From CAZKEW01 sp964558915 (GTDB lineage Bacteria > Acidobacteriota > Aminicenantia > Aminicenantales > UBA8522), in NCBI GenBank assembly GCA_964558915.1, contig CAZLFV010000151.1, positions 1 through 5,239 of the forward strand: a stretch of DNA of 5,239 bases. Direction: 5' to 3'. A program made the translations under genes and the position numbers. Each line of letters opens with the position of its first letter. The first letter of the stretch is position 1. The notes beneath the pieces were generated by a model that worked only from the letters and a program-made list of their open reading frames with translations, was not told where the DNA came from and searched no databases. Below, one piece after another: positions 1 through 4,959 of this stretch.

Positions 1-389
1 TTGCTCTCCGTGCCGCTCAGCTCTTCCTGAAGCAAAAGGAAATTCTGATTGGCCTTCAGGTCGGGGTAGTTCTCAGCGACGGCAAAGAGGGTCTTCAGGG
101 CGCCGGTCAGCATGTTCTCCGCCTGGGCCTGGTCTTTGACCGAGTTGGCATTAATGGCCTGAGCGCGCGCCTGCGTCACTTTTTCAAAAACTTCGCGCTC
201 GTGCTTGGCATAGCCCTTGACCGTTTCCACCAGGTTTGGGATGAGGTCATAGCGGCGCCTTAGCTGCACGTCCACCTGCGACCAGGCATTCTGGCAGCGG
301 TTCCTCAGAACGATGAGGCCGTTATAAATCCCGATGGCCGCGACGATAACGATGCCGATGATGATAAAAAGAACAAACAAACCTCCCAT
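1..389 (-). CDS. lemA: LemA family protein, C-terminus outside window
   Basis: The reverse strand reads from an ATG at 389 down to the window edge, giving 129 codons with no stop. Residues about 3-28 form one hydrophobic segment (GLFVLFIIIGIVIVAAIGIY), the N-terminal membrane anchor usual for LemA. It is followed by the family hallmark: NAWSQVDVQLRRRYDLIPNL (residues 34-53), then VETVKGYAKHEREVFEKVTQ (54-73) and a long helical part ending in ENYPDLKANQNFLLLQEEL. LemA proteins are usually about 185-200 residues, so roughly one third is missing beyond position 1. The family is a membrane-anchored helical bundle with no settled biochemical role; it often sits beside a TPM-domain or M48 peptidase gene, which would lie off the left edge. 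The gene is divergent from citrate synthase, and a strong ribosome site precedes it. The family call is secure; the function is not known. Confidence 0.95.
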   Translation of the reverse strand, partial: MGGLFVLFIIIGIVIVAAIGIYNGLIVLRNRCQNAWSQVDVQLRRRYDLIPNLVETVKGYAKHEREVFEKVTQARAQAINANSVKDQAQAENMLTGALKTLFAVAENYPDLKANQNFLLLQEELSGTES

Positions 390-395
390 TGTTAT

Positions 396-403
396 CTCCT
401 TCC
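396..403 (-). promoter_or_regulatory. ribosome binding site of the LemA gene
   Basis: On the minus strand GGAAGGAG lies six bases before the ATG at 389. It is close to the ideal Shine-Dalgarno sequence at normal spacing and fixes that start. Confidence 0.85.
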
Positions 404-415
404 AAGAAAATTCAA

Positions 416-454
416 GGGACACGATACCGAATTCGGAAATTCGGCTCATGTCCC
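416..454. repeat. REP-like imperfect inverted repeat
   Basis: GGGACA (416-421) pairs with TGTCCC (449-454). Inside this, CCGAATT (427-433) pairs with AATTCGG (438-444) around a CGGA loop. Unpaired CGATA and CTCA separate the two stem parts. A further CCGAATTTT follows at 455-463 and runs straight into an assembly gap, as if another copy or arm were starting. Elements with GGGACACGATAC-like ends are, as I recall, frequent in bacterial genomes as REP or small hairpin repeats linked to REP-associated (Y1) transposases. That link is from memory and no transposase is visible here. The hairpin has no T-tract on either side, so it does not look like a simple terminator. Confidence 0.55.
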
Positions 455-463
455 CCGAATTTT

Positions 464-473
464 NNNNNNNNNN
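464..473. other. assembly gap (10 N)
   Basis: Ten N separate the hairpin repeat from the citrate synthase start. A run of exactly ten is likely a placeholder of unknown true length. Any promoter and most of the ribosome binding site of the citrate synthase gene would lie inside it. Confidence 0.9.
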
Positions 474-482
474 GGTCATTTT

Positions 483-1802
483 ATGCCTTCATTAAAAGAA
501 AAACTTGCTGCCCAAATCGGCCCCATGCGCGATAGAGTGCAGGGGATTCTCAAGCAGTACGGCGAAATGAAGGTTGGCGATGTTTCCGTCGCCCAGGCCT
601 ACGGCGGGATGCGCAGTGTCAAGTGCATGGTCTGGGAAACTTCGGCGCTCGACCCGATGGAAGGCATTCGCTTCCGCGGTTTCACCATCCCCGAGCTCCG
701 GGAGAAGCTGCCCAAGGCTCCGGCCGGAGAAGAGCCGCTGCCCGAAGGCATCTTCTATCTTCTCCTGACTGGCGAGCTGCCCACCGAGGCCGATGTCCGG
801 GAAATCACCAAGGAATGGCAGAAACGAAGCGCGCTCCCCAAGTACCTTATCGATATCCTCAACACCCTCCCCGTTGACATGCACCCGATGACCCAATTCT
901 CCCACGGCATCCTGGCCCTCCAGAGAGATTCAATCTTCGCCCAAAGGTACACGGCCGGGATGCACAAACTGGACTACTGGGACCCGATGTACGAAGACGC
1001 CATGAACTTGCTGGCCAAGCTCCCCCTCATCGCAGCCTACATTTACCGCCGGAGCTACAAGGAAAACAAGCATATTCCCGCCGACCCGAATCTCGACTGG
1101 GGAGGCAACCTCGCCCACATGATCGGCGTCGAACATCCAGCCTTTAAGGAACTGATGCGGCTGTATCTCGTCATCCACAGCGACCACGAAGGCGGCAATG
1201 TCTCGGCCCACACCTGCCACCTTGTCGGGTCTGCTCTTTCCGACGCTTTCTATTCCCTGTCGGCGGCCATGAACGGGCTGGCCGGCCCGCTGCACGGACT
1301 GGCCAATCAGGAAGTCCTCCGCTGGATCATGGACCTGATGAAAGACCTGGGCGGCGTTCCGACCAAAGAACAGTTAGAGAAGTACATCTGGGACACGCTC
1401 AACGCCGGCAAGGTTGTGCCCGGCTATGGCCATGCCGTGCTCCGCAAGACAGACCCCCGCTACATGGCTCAGCGGGAGTTCGCCCTCAAGCACCTTCCCG
1501 AAGACCCCATCTTCAAGGTGGTGAGCATGGTCTATGAAGTCACTCCGGATATCCTGACGAAGCACGGCAAAGCCAAGAATCCGTGGCCCAATGTCGATGC
1601 TCACTCCGGCTGCCTCCTCTGGCACTACGGAGTCACCGAGTACGATTTCTACACCGTCTTCTTCGGCGTCTCGCGAGCCATGGGCGTCCTGCCCCAGCTT
1701 ATTTGGAGCCGCGCTCTCGGGCTGCCGATCGAAAGACCCAAGAGCATCACAACCGAGTGGATCGAGGAACAGATCAAAGCAGCTGCCGCGCCCAAACAGT
1801 AG
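483..1802 (+). CDS. gltA: citrate synthase, eukaryotic (mitochondrial-like) type
   Basis: The gene encodes 439 residues that condense acetyl-CoA and oxaloacetate to citrate in the cytoplasm. The protein follows the animal/plant mitochondrial form rather than the E. coli hexameric form: DPMEGIRFRG (57-66), HSDHEGGNVSAHT (232-244), GLAGPLHGLANQEVL (265-279), VVPGYGHAVLRKTDPRY (311-327), NPWPNVDAHSG (366-376) and SRALGLPIERPKS (409-421). The three catalytic residues known from pig citrate synthase are present as His271, His317 and Asp372. Substrate-binding Arg321, Arg398 and Arg418 are also in place. The length matches bacterial members such as the Geobacter enzyme (about 440 residues), without a mitochondrial targeting peptide. 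The ATG at 483 fits the family N-terminus (MPSLKEKLA). The ribosome site is hidden by the gap, since only nine known bases precede the start. A strong terminator follows, so it is probably transcribed alone. The sequence cannot tell whether it also works in reverse as in the oxidative-TCA reversal pathway. Confidence 0.97.
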   Translation: MPSLKEKLAAQIGPMRDRVQGILKQYGEMKVGDVSVAQAYGGMRSVKCMVWETSALDPMEGIRFRGFTIPELREKLPKAPAGEEPLPEGIFYLLLTGELPTEADVREITKEWQKRSALPKYLIDILNTLPVDMHPMTQFSHGILALQRDSIFAQRYTAGMHKLDYWDPMYEDAMNLLAKLPLIAAYIYRRSYKENKHIPADPNLDWGGNLAHMIGVEHPAFKELMRLYLVIHSDHEGGNVSAHTCHLVGSALSDAFYSLSAAMNGLAGPLHGLANQEVLRWIMDLMKDLGGVPTKEQLEKYIWDTLNAGKVVPGYGHAVLRKTDPRYMAQREFALKHLPEDPIFKVVSMVYEVTPDILTKHGKAKNPWPNVDAHSGCLLWHYGVTEYDFYTVFFGVSRAMGVLPQLIWSRALGLPIERPKSITTEWIEEQIKAAAAPKQ

Positions 1803-1827
1803 TCAACAGACCGGAAGACTGATTATC

Positions 1828-1859
1828 AGGGACGGCCCTCCCCGAGGGTCTTCCCTTTT
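1828..1859 (+). terminator. intrinsic terminator after citrate synthase
   Basis: AGGGA (1828-1832) pairs with TCCCT (1852-1856). After one C/T mismatch, GGCCCTC (1834-1840) pairs with GAGGGTC (1844-1850) with one G-T wobble, around a CCC loop. The 12-pair GC-rich stem runs into TTTT (1856-1859). It lies 26 bases after the citrate synthase stop and separates that gene from homoserine dehydrogenase. The T-tract is short, but the hairpin is strong. Confidence 0.8.
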
Positions 1860-1893
1860 CCCAGTGGCAAAATTCGAAGTCTGGACGATTCTA

Positions 1894-1902
1894 TGGTATA
1901 GT
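1894..1902 (+). promoter_or_regulatory. probable extended -10 promoter of homoserine dehydrogenase
   Basis: TGGTATAGT is a TGn-extended -10 box matching TATAAT at five of six positions, 29 bases before the start codon. No good -35 is present; TTCGAA at 1873-1878 with 18-base spacing is only a weak match, as is common for extended -10 promoters. It lies between the citrate synthase terminator and the next gene, where a promoter is needed. Prediction only. Confidence 0.5.
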
Positions 1903-1913
1903 TGTCACCTATC

Positions 1914-1922
1914 AGGTGGAGG
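1914..1922 (+). promoter_or_regulatory. ribosome binding site that decides the hom start
   Basis: AGGTGGAGG ends eight bases before the ATG at 1931. A GTG at 1916 in the same frame lies inside this motif and would have no ribosome site of its own, so the ATG at 1931 is the likely start. Confidence 0.75.
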
Positions 1923-1930
1923 TCAGGGCA

Positions 1931-2977
1931 ATGGAATTCAAAATCGGTCTTATCGGCTGCGGCACGGTCGGCACCGGGCTGTTAGAAATTCTGGATAAAA
2001 AGAGAGAATACCTCAGGGACACACTTGATTTTGAAGCCAAGCTCGTCGCCGTGACCGACAAGCTCAAAGGGTCGCTCTGTCTCCCCGAAGGCATCAATAT
2101 CAAAAAGCTCCTGGGCCTCCTCCATCAAGGAAAGAGGATCAATCAGTATCTTGGAGAAGGCGGACCAGTCGAGACCCTCGATCCCTTAGACCTGATTGAA
2201 AAATGCGAGGCCGATGTCATCGCCGAGCTGACCTATACGGACATCAAGACCGGCGAGCCGGCCACAAGTTACATCAAAAAAGCGCTCCGTTCAGGGAAGC
2301 ATGTTGTCACTTCCAACAAAGGGCCAGCCGCCCTTCATTATCACGAGCTCAAGAAAATGGCGGATAATAACAACCTCTTTTTCCGGATCGAGGGAACGGT
2401 GATGAGCGGAACGCCCGTGTTCAGCTTATTCGAGACCGGACTGGCTGGAAACGACCTTCGGGAGATCAAAGGCATCCTTAACGGCACCACCAATTTTATC
2501 CTGACCAAGATGGAGCAGGAGAACATGGATTATGCCGATGCCCTTAGGCTGGCGCAGGAACTGGGCTACGCCGAAGCCGACCCTGCAGCCGACGTAGAGG
2601 GGTATGACGCCGTGGCCAAGATCGTCATCCTCTCCAATGTCCTTCTTGACGGAAACATCTCCCCCGCCGACGTCCGGAGAGAAGGGATCGCGGCTCTGAG
2701 CAAAGACCAGGTGCTGGCGGCAAGATCTGAGGGGTTCCGGTATAAACTTATTGCCCAGGCCAGGAGGGCCGGGGACCGAATCGAAGCCGGCGTATCGCCG
2801 CAAAAACTTCCCATATCTGACCCACTGGCGGGCGTAATGGGCGCCCAAAACGCCCTCTCCTTCGACCTCGATTTGATGGGCAAGATCACGATCCAGGGAG
2901 CCGGCGCCGGAAAAATCGAAACCGGCTATTCCATCCTCTCCGACATCCTGGCCATCCACAGTCACCTGAGCCGATGA
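1931..2977 (+). CDS. hom: homoserine dehydrogenase (no ACT domain)
   Basis: The 348-residue protein reduces aspartate semialdehyde to homoserine with NAD(P)H, the branch step to threonine and methionine. Residues 5-20 are a Rossmann fold start with GCGTVG (9-14). TSNKGP (127-132) is the conserved loop with the substrate-region lysine Lys130. NGTTN (184-188) and AEADPAADVEGYDAVAK (214-230) form the family signature. In the latter, Glu215, Asp226 and Lys230 correspond to the acidic residues and catalytic lysine known from the yeast enzyme. A glycine-rich GAGAGKIETG (323-332) closes the protein. Many bacterial enzymes are about 430 residues with a C-terminal ACT domain for threonine inhibition. 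This one stops right after the catalytic part and resembles short archaeal/Thermotoga-type forms, so allosteric control by that domain is absent. There is no aspartokinase fusion. The start is the ATG at 1931 behind AGGTGGAGG. No clear terminator follows. Confidence 0.95.
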   Translation: MEFKIGLIGCGTVGTGLLEILDKKREYLRDTLDFEAKLVAVTDKLKGSLCLPEGINIKKLLGLLHQGKRINQYLGEGGPVETLDPLDLIEKCEADVIAELTYTDIKTGEPATSYIKKALRSGKHVVTSNKGPAALHYHELKKMADNNNLFFRIEGTVMSGTPVFSLFETGLAGNDLREIKGILNGTTNFILTKMEQENMDYADALRLAQELGYAEADPAADVEGYDAVAKIVILSNVLLDGNISPADVRREGIAALSKDQVLAARSEGFRYKLIAQARRAGDRIEAGVSPQKLPISDPLAGVMGAQNALSFDLDLMGKITIQGAGAGKIETGYSILSDILAIHSHLSR

Positions 2978-3064
2978 GCAAGGGAATGGCACACTGCTTT
3001 CCTCTCTTTGTCCAGATGCACGGCCCTTTTCTATTCGCTGTGTTTTCGCTATAATTTAAAAAAA
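2978..3064. other. non-coding spacer with no terminator seen
   Basis: Between homoserine dehydrogenase and the small gene I see no convincing ORF and no hairpin with a T-tract. It holds only the -10 box listed separately. An in-frame upstream extension of the small gene from a TTG at 3008 gives a sequence (SRCTALFYSLCFRYN) that does not look like part of its family, so I treat this stretch as non-coding. Confidence 0.5.
3050..3055 (+). promoter_or_regulatory. consensus -10 box before the small gene
   Basis: TATAAT is a perfect sigma-70 type -10 hexamer in an AT-rich stretch. The -35 candidate TTTTCT (3027-3032, 17-base spacing) is poor. If used, transcription would begin near 3062, leaving almost no leader for a start at 3065 and about 24 bases for a start at 3086. 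Confidence 0.45.
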
Positions 3065-3292
3065 TTGCCGAGAGCAAGGCCTTTTCTGCGGAAAAAAATC
3101 TGGTTTCACAAGTGCGGCTCGTTTGCTGAGGCCAGGAGCTTCGACGATAATTATTATCTCAGTATGGACCAGCAGGAAAGGCTCGAAACCGTCCAGCCCC
3201 TGCGACAAATGGCTTTCAAGGTGAAGAAGAAGAACGCTCATGCGCGTAGAAAAGGACTACGAAGAGTTTTTAAGATTACTCAACAAGCATAA
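3065..3292 (+). CDS. small hypothetical protein, upstream partner of a nucleotidyltransferase gene
   Basis: This reads as 75 residues from a TTG at 3065. The part that looks conserved is KKIWFHKCGSFAEARSFDDN (10-29), then YYLSMDQQERLETVQPLRQ (30-48), and the basic tail GLRRVFKITQQA (64-75). From memory, short proteins with a SFxEAxxFDxxYxLxMxxxERLExVQxLR pattern and a RLRRVxxxIQ tail are found directly upstream of small nucleotidyltransferase genes in many bacteria, an arrangement resembling a toxin-antitoxin pair. I cannot confirm that by search. There is no in-frame ATG before the conserved part; TTG 3065, CTG 3086 (giving MRKKIWFHK, closest to the expected N-terminus) and ATG 3164 are the options, and none has a good ribosome site. 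The start may be degraded. The 3' end overlaps the nucleotidyltransferase remnant by 53 bases in another frame. The protein is soluble, with no signal or membrane segment. Its function is unknown. Confidence 0.55.
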   Translation: MPRARPFLRKKIWFHKCGSFAEARSFDDNYYLSMDQQERLETVQPLRQMAFKVKKKNAHARRKGLRRVFKITQQA

Positions 3293-3384
3293 GGCGAAAT
3301 ATTGCATCATCGGCTCCTATGCTGTCGCAGCGGGCCGAGGATAAAATCGACCTGGAAATCCTGACCAAGGCAAAACAGAAGCGG
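3240..3384 (+). pseudogene. internally deleted small nucleotidyltransferase (MNT/AbiEii-like) remnant
   Basis: From the ATG at 3240 the frame reads MRVEKDYEEFLRLLNKHK followed by AKYCIIGSYAVA, then AGRG and a stop at 3342-3344. The CIIGSYAVA element is the start of a nucleotidyltransferase fold (the G-S/G/A motif just before the metal-binding D-x-D strand). A different frame, from about 3325 to 3384, reads RAEDKIDLEILTKAKQKR, which looks like the C-terminal tail of the same family (typically ending in a KxDxxDLExLxK-like helix). Intact members are around 150 residues as I recall, so about 100 central residues are missing, including the catalytic D-x-D. The junction at about 3327-3331 also shifts the frame. 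The 3' end, including any stop codon, falls in the gap at 3385. Either a real deletion or a collapse during assembly could produce this. As it stands it cannot encode an active enzyme. Confidence 0.65.
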
Positions 3385-3394
3385 NNNNNNNNNN
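3385..3394. other. assembly gap (10 N)
   Basis: Ten N follow the nucleotidyltransferase tail. The true length is unknown. The sequence after it (3395-3450) does not continue any recognisable protein, so the tail probably ends inside the gap. Confidence 0.9.
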
Positions 3395-3450
3395 TTTCCT
3401 CGAAGACAAGCCGCCTCATCGGAAATTTCCAGTTTAATAATTTCACAGGA

Positions 3451-3477
3451 TTGACGAAAGCCCCCAAAAAAGATAAT
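3451..3477 (+). promoter_or_regulatory. possible promoter of the PLP enzyme gene
   Basis: TTGACG (3451-3456) matches the -35 consensus at five of six positions. GATAAT (3472-3477) matches the -10 at five of six. The spacing is 15 bases, shorter than the usual 16-18. Using TAATAA at 3474 gives 17-base spacing but a weaker box. The very AT-rich stretch 3488-3507 offers further -10-like hexamers. The position, about 40-65 bases before the start codon, is right. Confidence 0.45.
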
Positions 3478-3507
3478 AAAGAGGTGGATTTATATTATAT
3501 TTATTTT

Positions 3508-3514
3508 GGGAGGA
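3508..3514 (+). promoter_or_regulatory. ribosome binding site that decides the PLP enzyme start
   Basis: GGGAGGA ends three bases before the ATG at 3518. An in-frame TTG at 3506 overlaps this motif and would add only MGGI, so the ATG at 3518 is preferred. Confidence 0.75.
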
Positions 3515-3517
3515 ATC

Positions 3518-4921
3518 ATGAGTGATGCTCCAGTGTATAGCCCGGGAGTCATGCGGTATATCGAGGAATCCAAGAAGCTCCTCGCCCGGCGGCAGGCTCT
3601 CATCGAGCGCGCAAAAAAATACAAATTCGACACAATCGCGGTGCACGGGCTCTATTCGCCCGAAGTGGCCCTCGACCAGAATCAAGGCGCGATCATCGAG
3701 CCCGTCTATTTTGCCGCATCCCAGGCCTACCGGGATGCGGATGAGCTCGAGGCGGCCCTGGCCTATCTGATCCCGACATGGTGTTACACACGGATCGCCA
3801 ACCCGACAACATACTATCTTCAGGATGTCCTTGCCTTGCTCGAAGGCTACAGGACCGGCGCTGATACGTCCTGTATCGTGACAGCTTCGGGCATGTCCGC
3901 TATTGCCCTGGCCACGGACGCTTTCCTGGTCAAGCAGAAAAGCGGCCCGGAAAAAATTAACTTTGTCTCCTCAGTCCAGCTCTACGGCGGCACCTTCCAG
4001 AATTTTAACGTGAGGAAGAGGCTGGAGCGGGGGATTGAGGTCCGCTGGGTCCTCAACCCCGACGACCCGGAGGAGTGGAAATCCCGGATCGACGAGGACA
4101 CCCGCTTTCTCTACATGGAAGCTCCCAGTAACCCGCAGCAGTCGTTTGCCGACATCAAGGCACTGGCGGATCTTGCCCGTTCGTGGGAAATTCCTTTTAT
4201 CATCGACGCCACCTGCGCCACGCCGGCCCTGATGCGGCCGATCGCCTACGGCGCGGACATCGTCATCCATTCGCTCACAAAATCGATCACAGCCAGCGGT
4301 CTAGCCATCGGCGGCGCCTTGATCAGCCGCAAGCCCATCGTCACCAAAGTTAAGAACGATAATCCCCTCTTTAAGGAGAGCTTTGCTGAGTACATCCAGT
4401 TCCTGCCCTACCGGGATCAGGGGCCCTCGCCCTCGCCGATGAACGCGCTTTTTGCCCTCAGCGATGTCCGCACCCTGCGCTCGCGAATGGACCTTGTCAG
4501 CCAGAACTGCCAGGAAGTGGCGGAATTTTTAAGCGGCCATCCGCGCGTCTACCAGGTTGATTACTTGGGCCTCCCCAGCTTCCGCTATCACAAGCTGGCG
4601 AAACAGTACATGAAGCTTGTGGATTCAGACGATGGCCAGGGCAATGAGGTTAACCGATATGGCCATCTGATGAGCTTCCGGGTGGACGGACCGCCCGAGA
4701 ACGCGCGCCGGGTTTTCGATAAATTTCAGATTATTTACCGCGCCACTGACCTCGGACGGGTCAAAAGCGTGGCCACCATCCCAGCCATCTCCACGCATCA
4801 GCAGCATGGCGAAGAGGCCCGCCGCAGGGCCGATATCCCGCCTCAGCTCATCCGGCTGTGCGTGGGCGCCGAAGACCCGGATGACATCATCGCCGACCTC
4901 GACCAGGCTCTTAAAGAGTAG
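3518..4921 (+). CDS. PLP-dependent Cys/Met metabolism enzyme (O-acetylhomoserine sulfhydrylase / cystathionine gamma-synthase class)
   Basis: The 467-residue protein belongs to the fold-type I family that makes or breaks C-S bonds on homoserine- and cysteine-derived substrates. Visible motifs in order are FDTIAVHG (37-44), EPVYFAASQAY (61-71), YTRIANPT (90-97, Tyr and Arg that bind the cofactor phosphate of the partner subunit), ASGMSAI (123-129), LYGGTF (155-160), APSNP (202-206), DATCATP (230-236, the aspartate that holds the pyridine nitrogen) and HSLTKSITASG (251-261, with Lys255 as the PLP lysine). C-terminal IPAISTH (421-427) and PPQLIRLCVGAEDPDDIIAD (441-460) complete it; Arg446 should bind the substrate carboxylate. 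It exceeds the usual 380-430 residues because of a charged helical N-terminus (about 1-35) and short insertions. The LYGGT motif favours a sulfhydrylase-like enzyme, but lyase activity (cystathionine or methionine gamma-lyase) cannot be excluded. The homoserine dehydrogenase gene nearby supports a methionine role. Confidence 0.9.
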   Translation: MSDAPVYSPGVMRYIEESKKLLARRQALIERAKKYKFDTIAVHGLYSPEVALDQNQGAIIEPVYFAASQAYRDADELEAALAYLIPTWCYTRIANPTTYYLQDVLALLEGYRTGADTSCIVTASGMSAIALATDAFLVKQKSGPEKINFVSSVQLYGGTFQNFNVRKRLERGIEVRWVLNPDDPEEWKSRIDEDTRFLYMEAPSNPQQSFADIKALADLARSWEIPFIIDATCATPALMRPIAYGADIVIHSLTKSITASGLAIGGALISRKPIVTKVKNDNPLFKESFAEYIQFLPYRDQGPSPSPMNALFALSDVRTLRSRMDLVSQNCQEVAEFLSGHPRVYQVDYLGLPSFRYHKLAKQYMKLVDSDDGQGNEVNRYGHLMSFRVDGPPENARRVFDKFQIIYRATDLGRVKSVATIPAISTHQQHGEEARRRADIPPQLIRLCVGAEDPDDIIADLDQALKE

Positions 4922-4940
4922 AAGATGATTTCATATCGAT

Positions 4941-4946
4941 AAGGAG
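4941..4946 (+). promoter_or_regulatory. ribosome binding site with long spacing
   Basis: AAGGAG lies 13 bases before the ATG at 4960, longer than the usual 5-9. No better in-frame start is present, and the ATG fits the signal peptide, so translation may simply be less efficient. Confidence 0.5.
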
Positions 4947-4959
4947 ACGATTCAGTCCA

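Noticed and set aside
492..1625. Several long open frames on the minus strand opposite citrate synthase
   Set aside because: They are shadows of a GC-rich gene with secure motifs on the plus strand; none has a recognisable motif or a ribosome site.
1583..1998. Open frames on the plus strand running past the citrate synthase stop
   Set aside because: They are in other frames of the citrate synthase gene and cross the terminator and promoter region; translations are low-complexity Ser/Arg-rich with no motif.
2007..2021. AGGGACACACTT inside hom as a possible second copy of the GGGACACGATAC repeat
   Set aside because: Only the first eight or so bases agree and it lies within conserved coding sequence, so it is chance similarity.
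2426..2992. A 188-codon open frame on the minus strand opposite homoserine dehydrogenase
   Set aside because: It lies wholly across a well-supported gene and its translation shows no family motif; it arises from codon bias.
2978..3010. Possible terminator after homoserine dehydrogenase
   Set aside because: Only four-base complementary arms (AGCA/TGCT) with a large unpaired interior and no T-tract; not a credible hairpin.
3421..3430. Perfect palindrome GGAAATTTCC upstream of the PLP enzyme gene
   Set aside because: Ten bases with AT-rich centre occur often by chance; there is no second copy nearby and no regulator gene in the window to support an operator.
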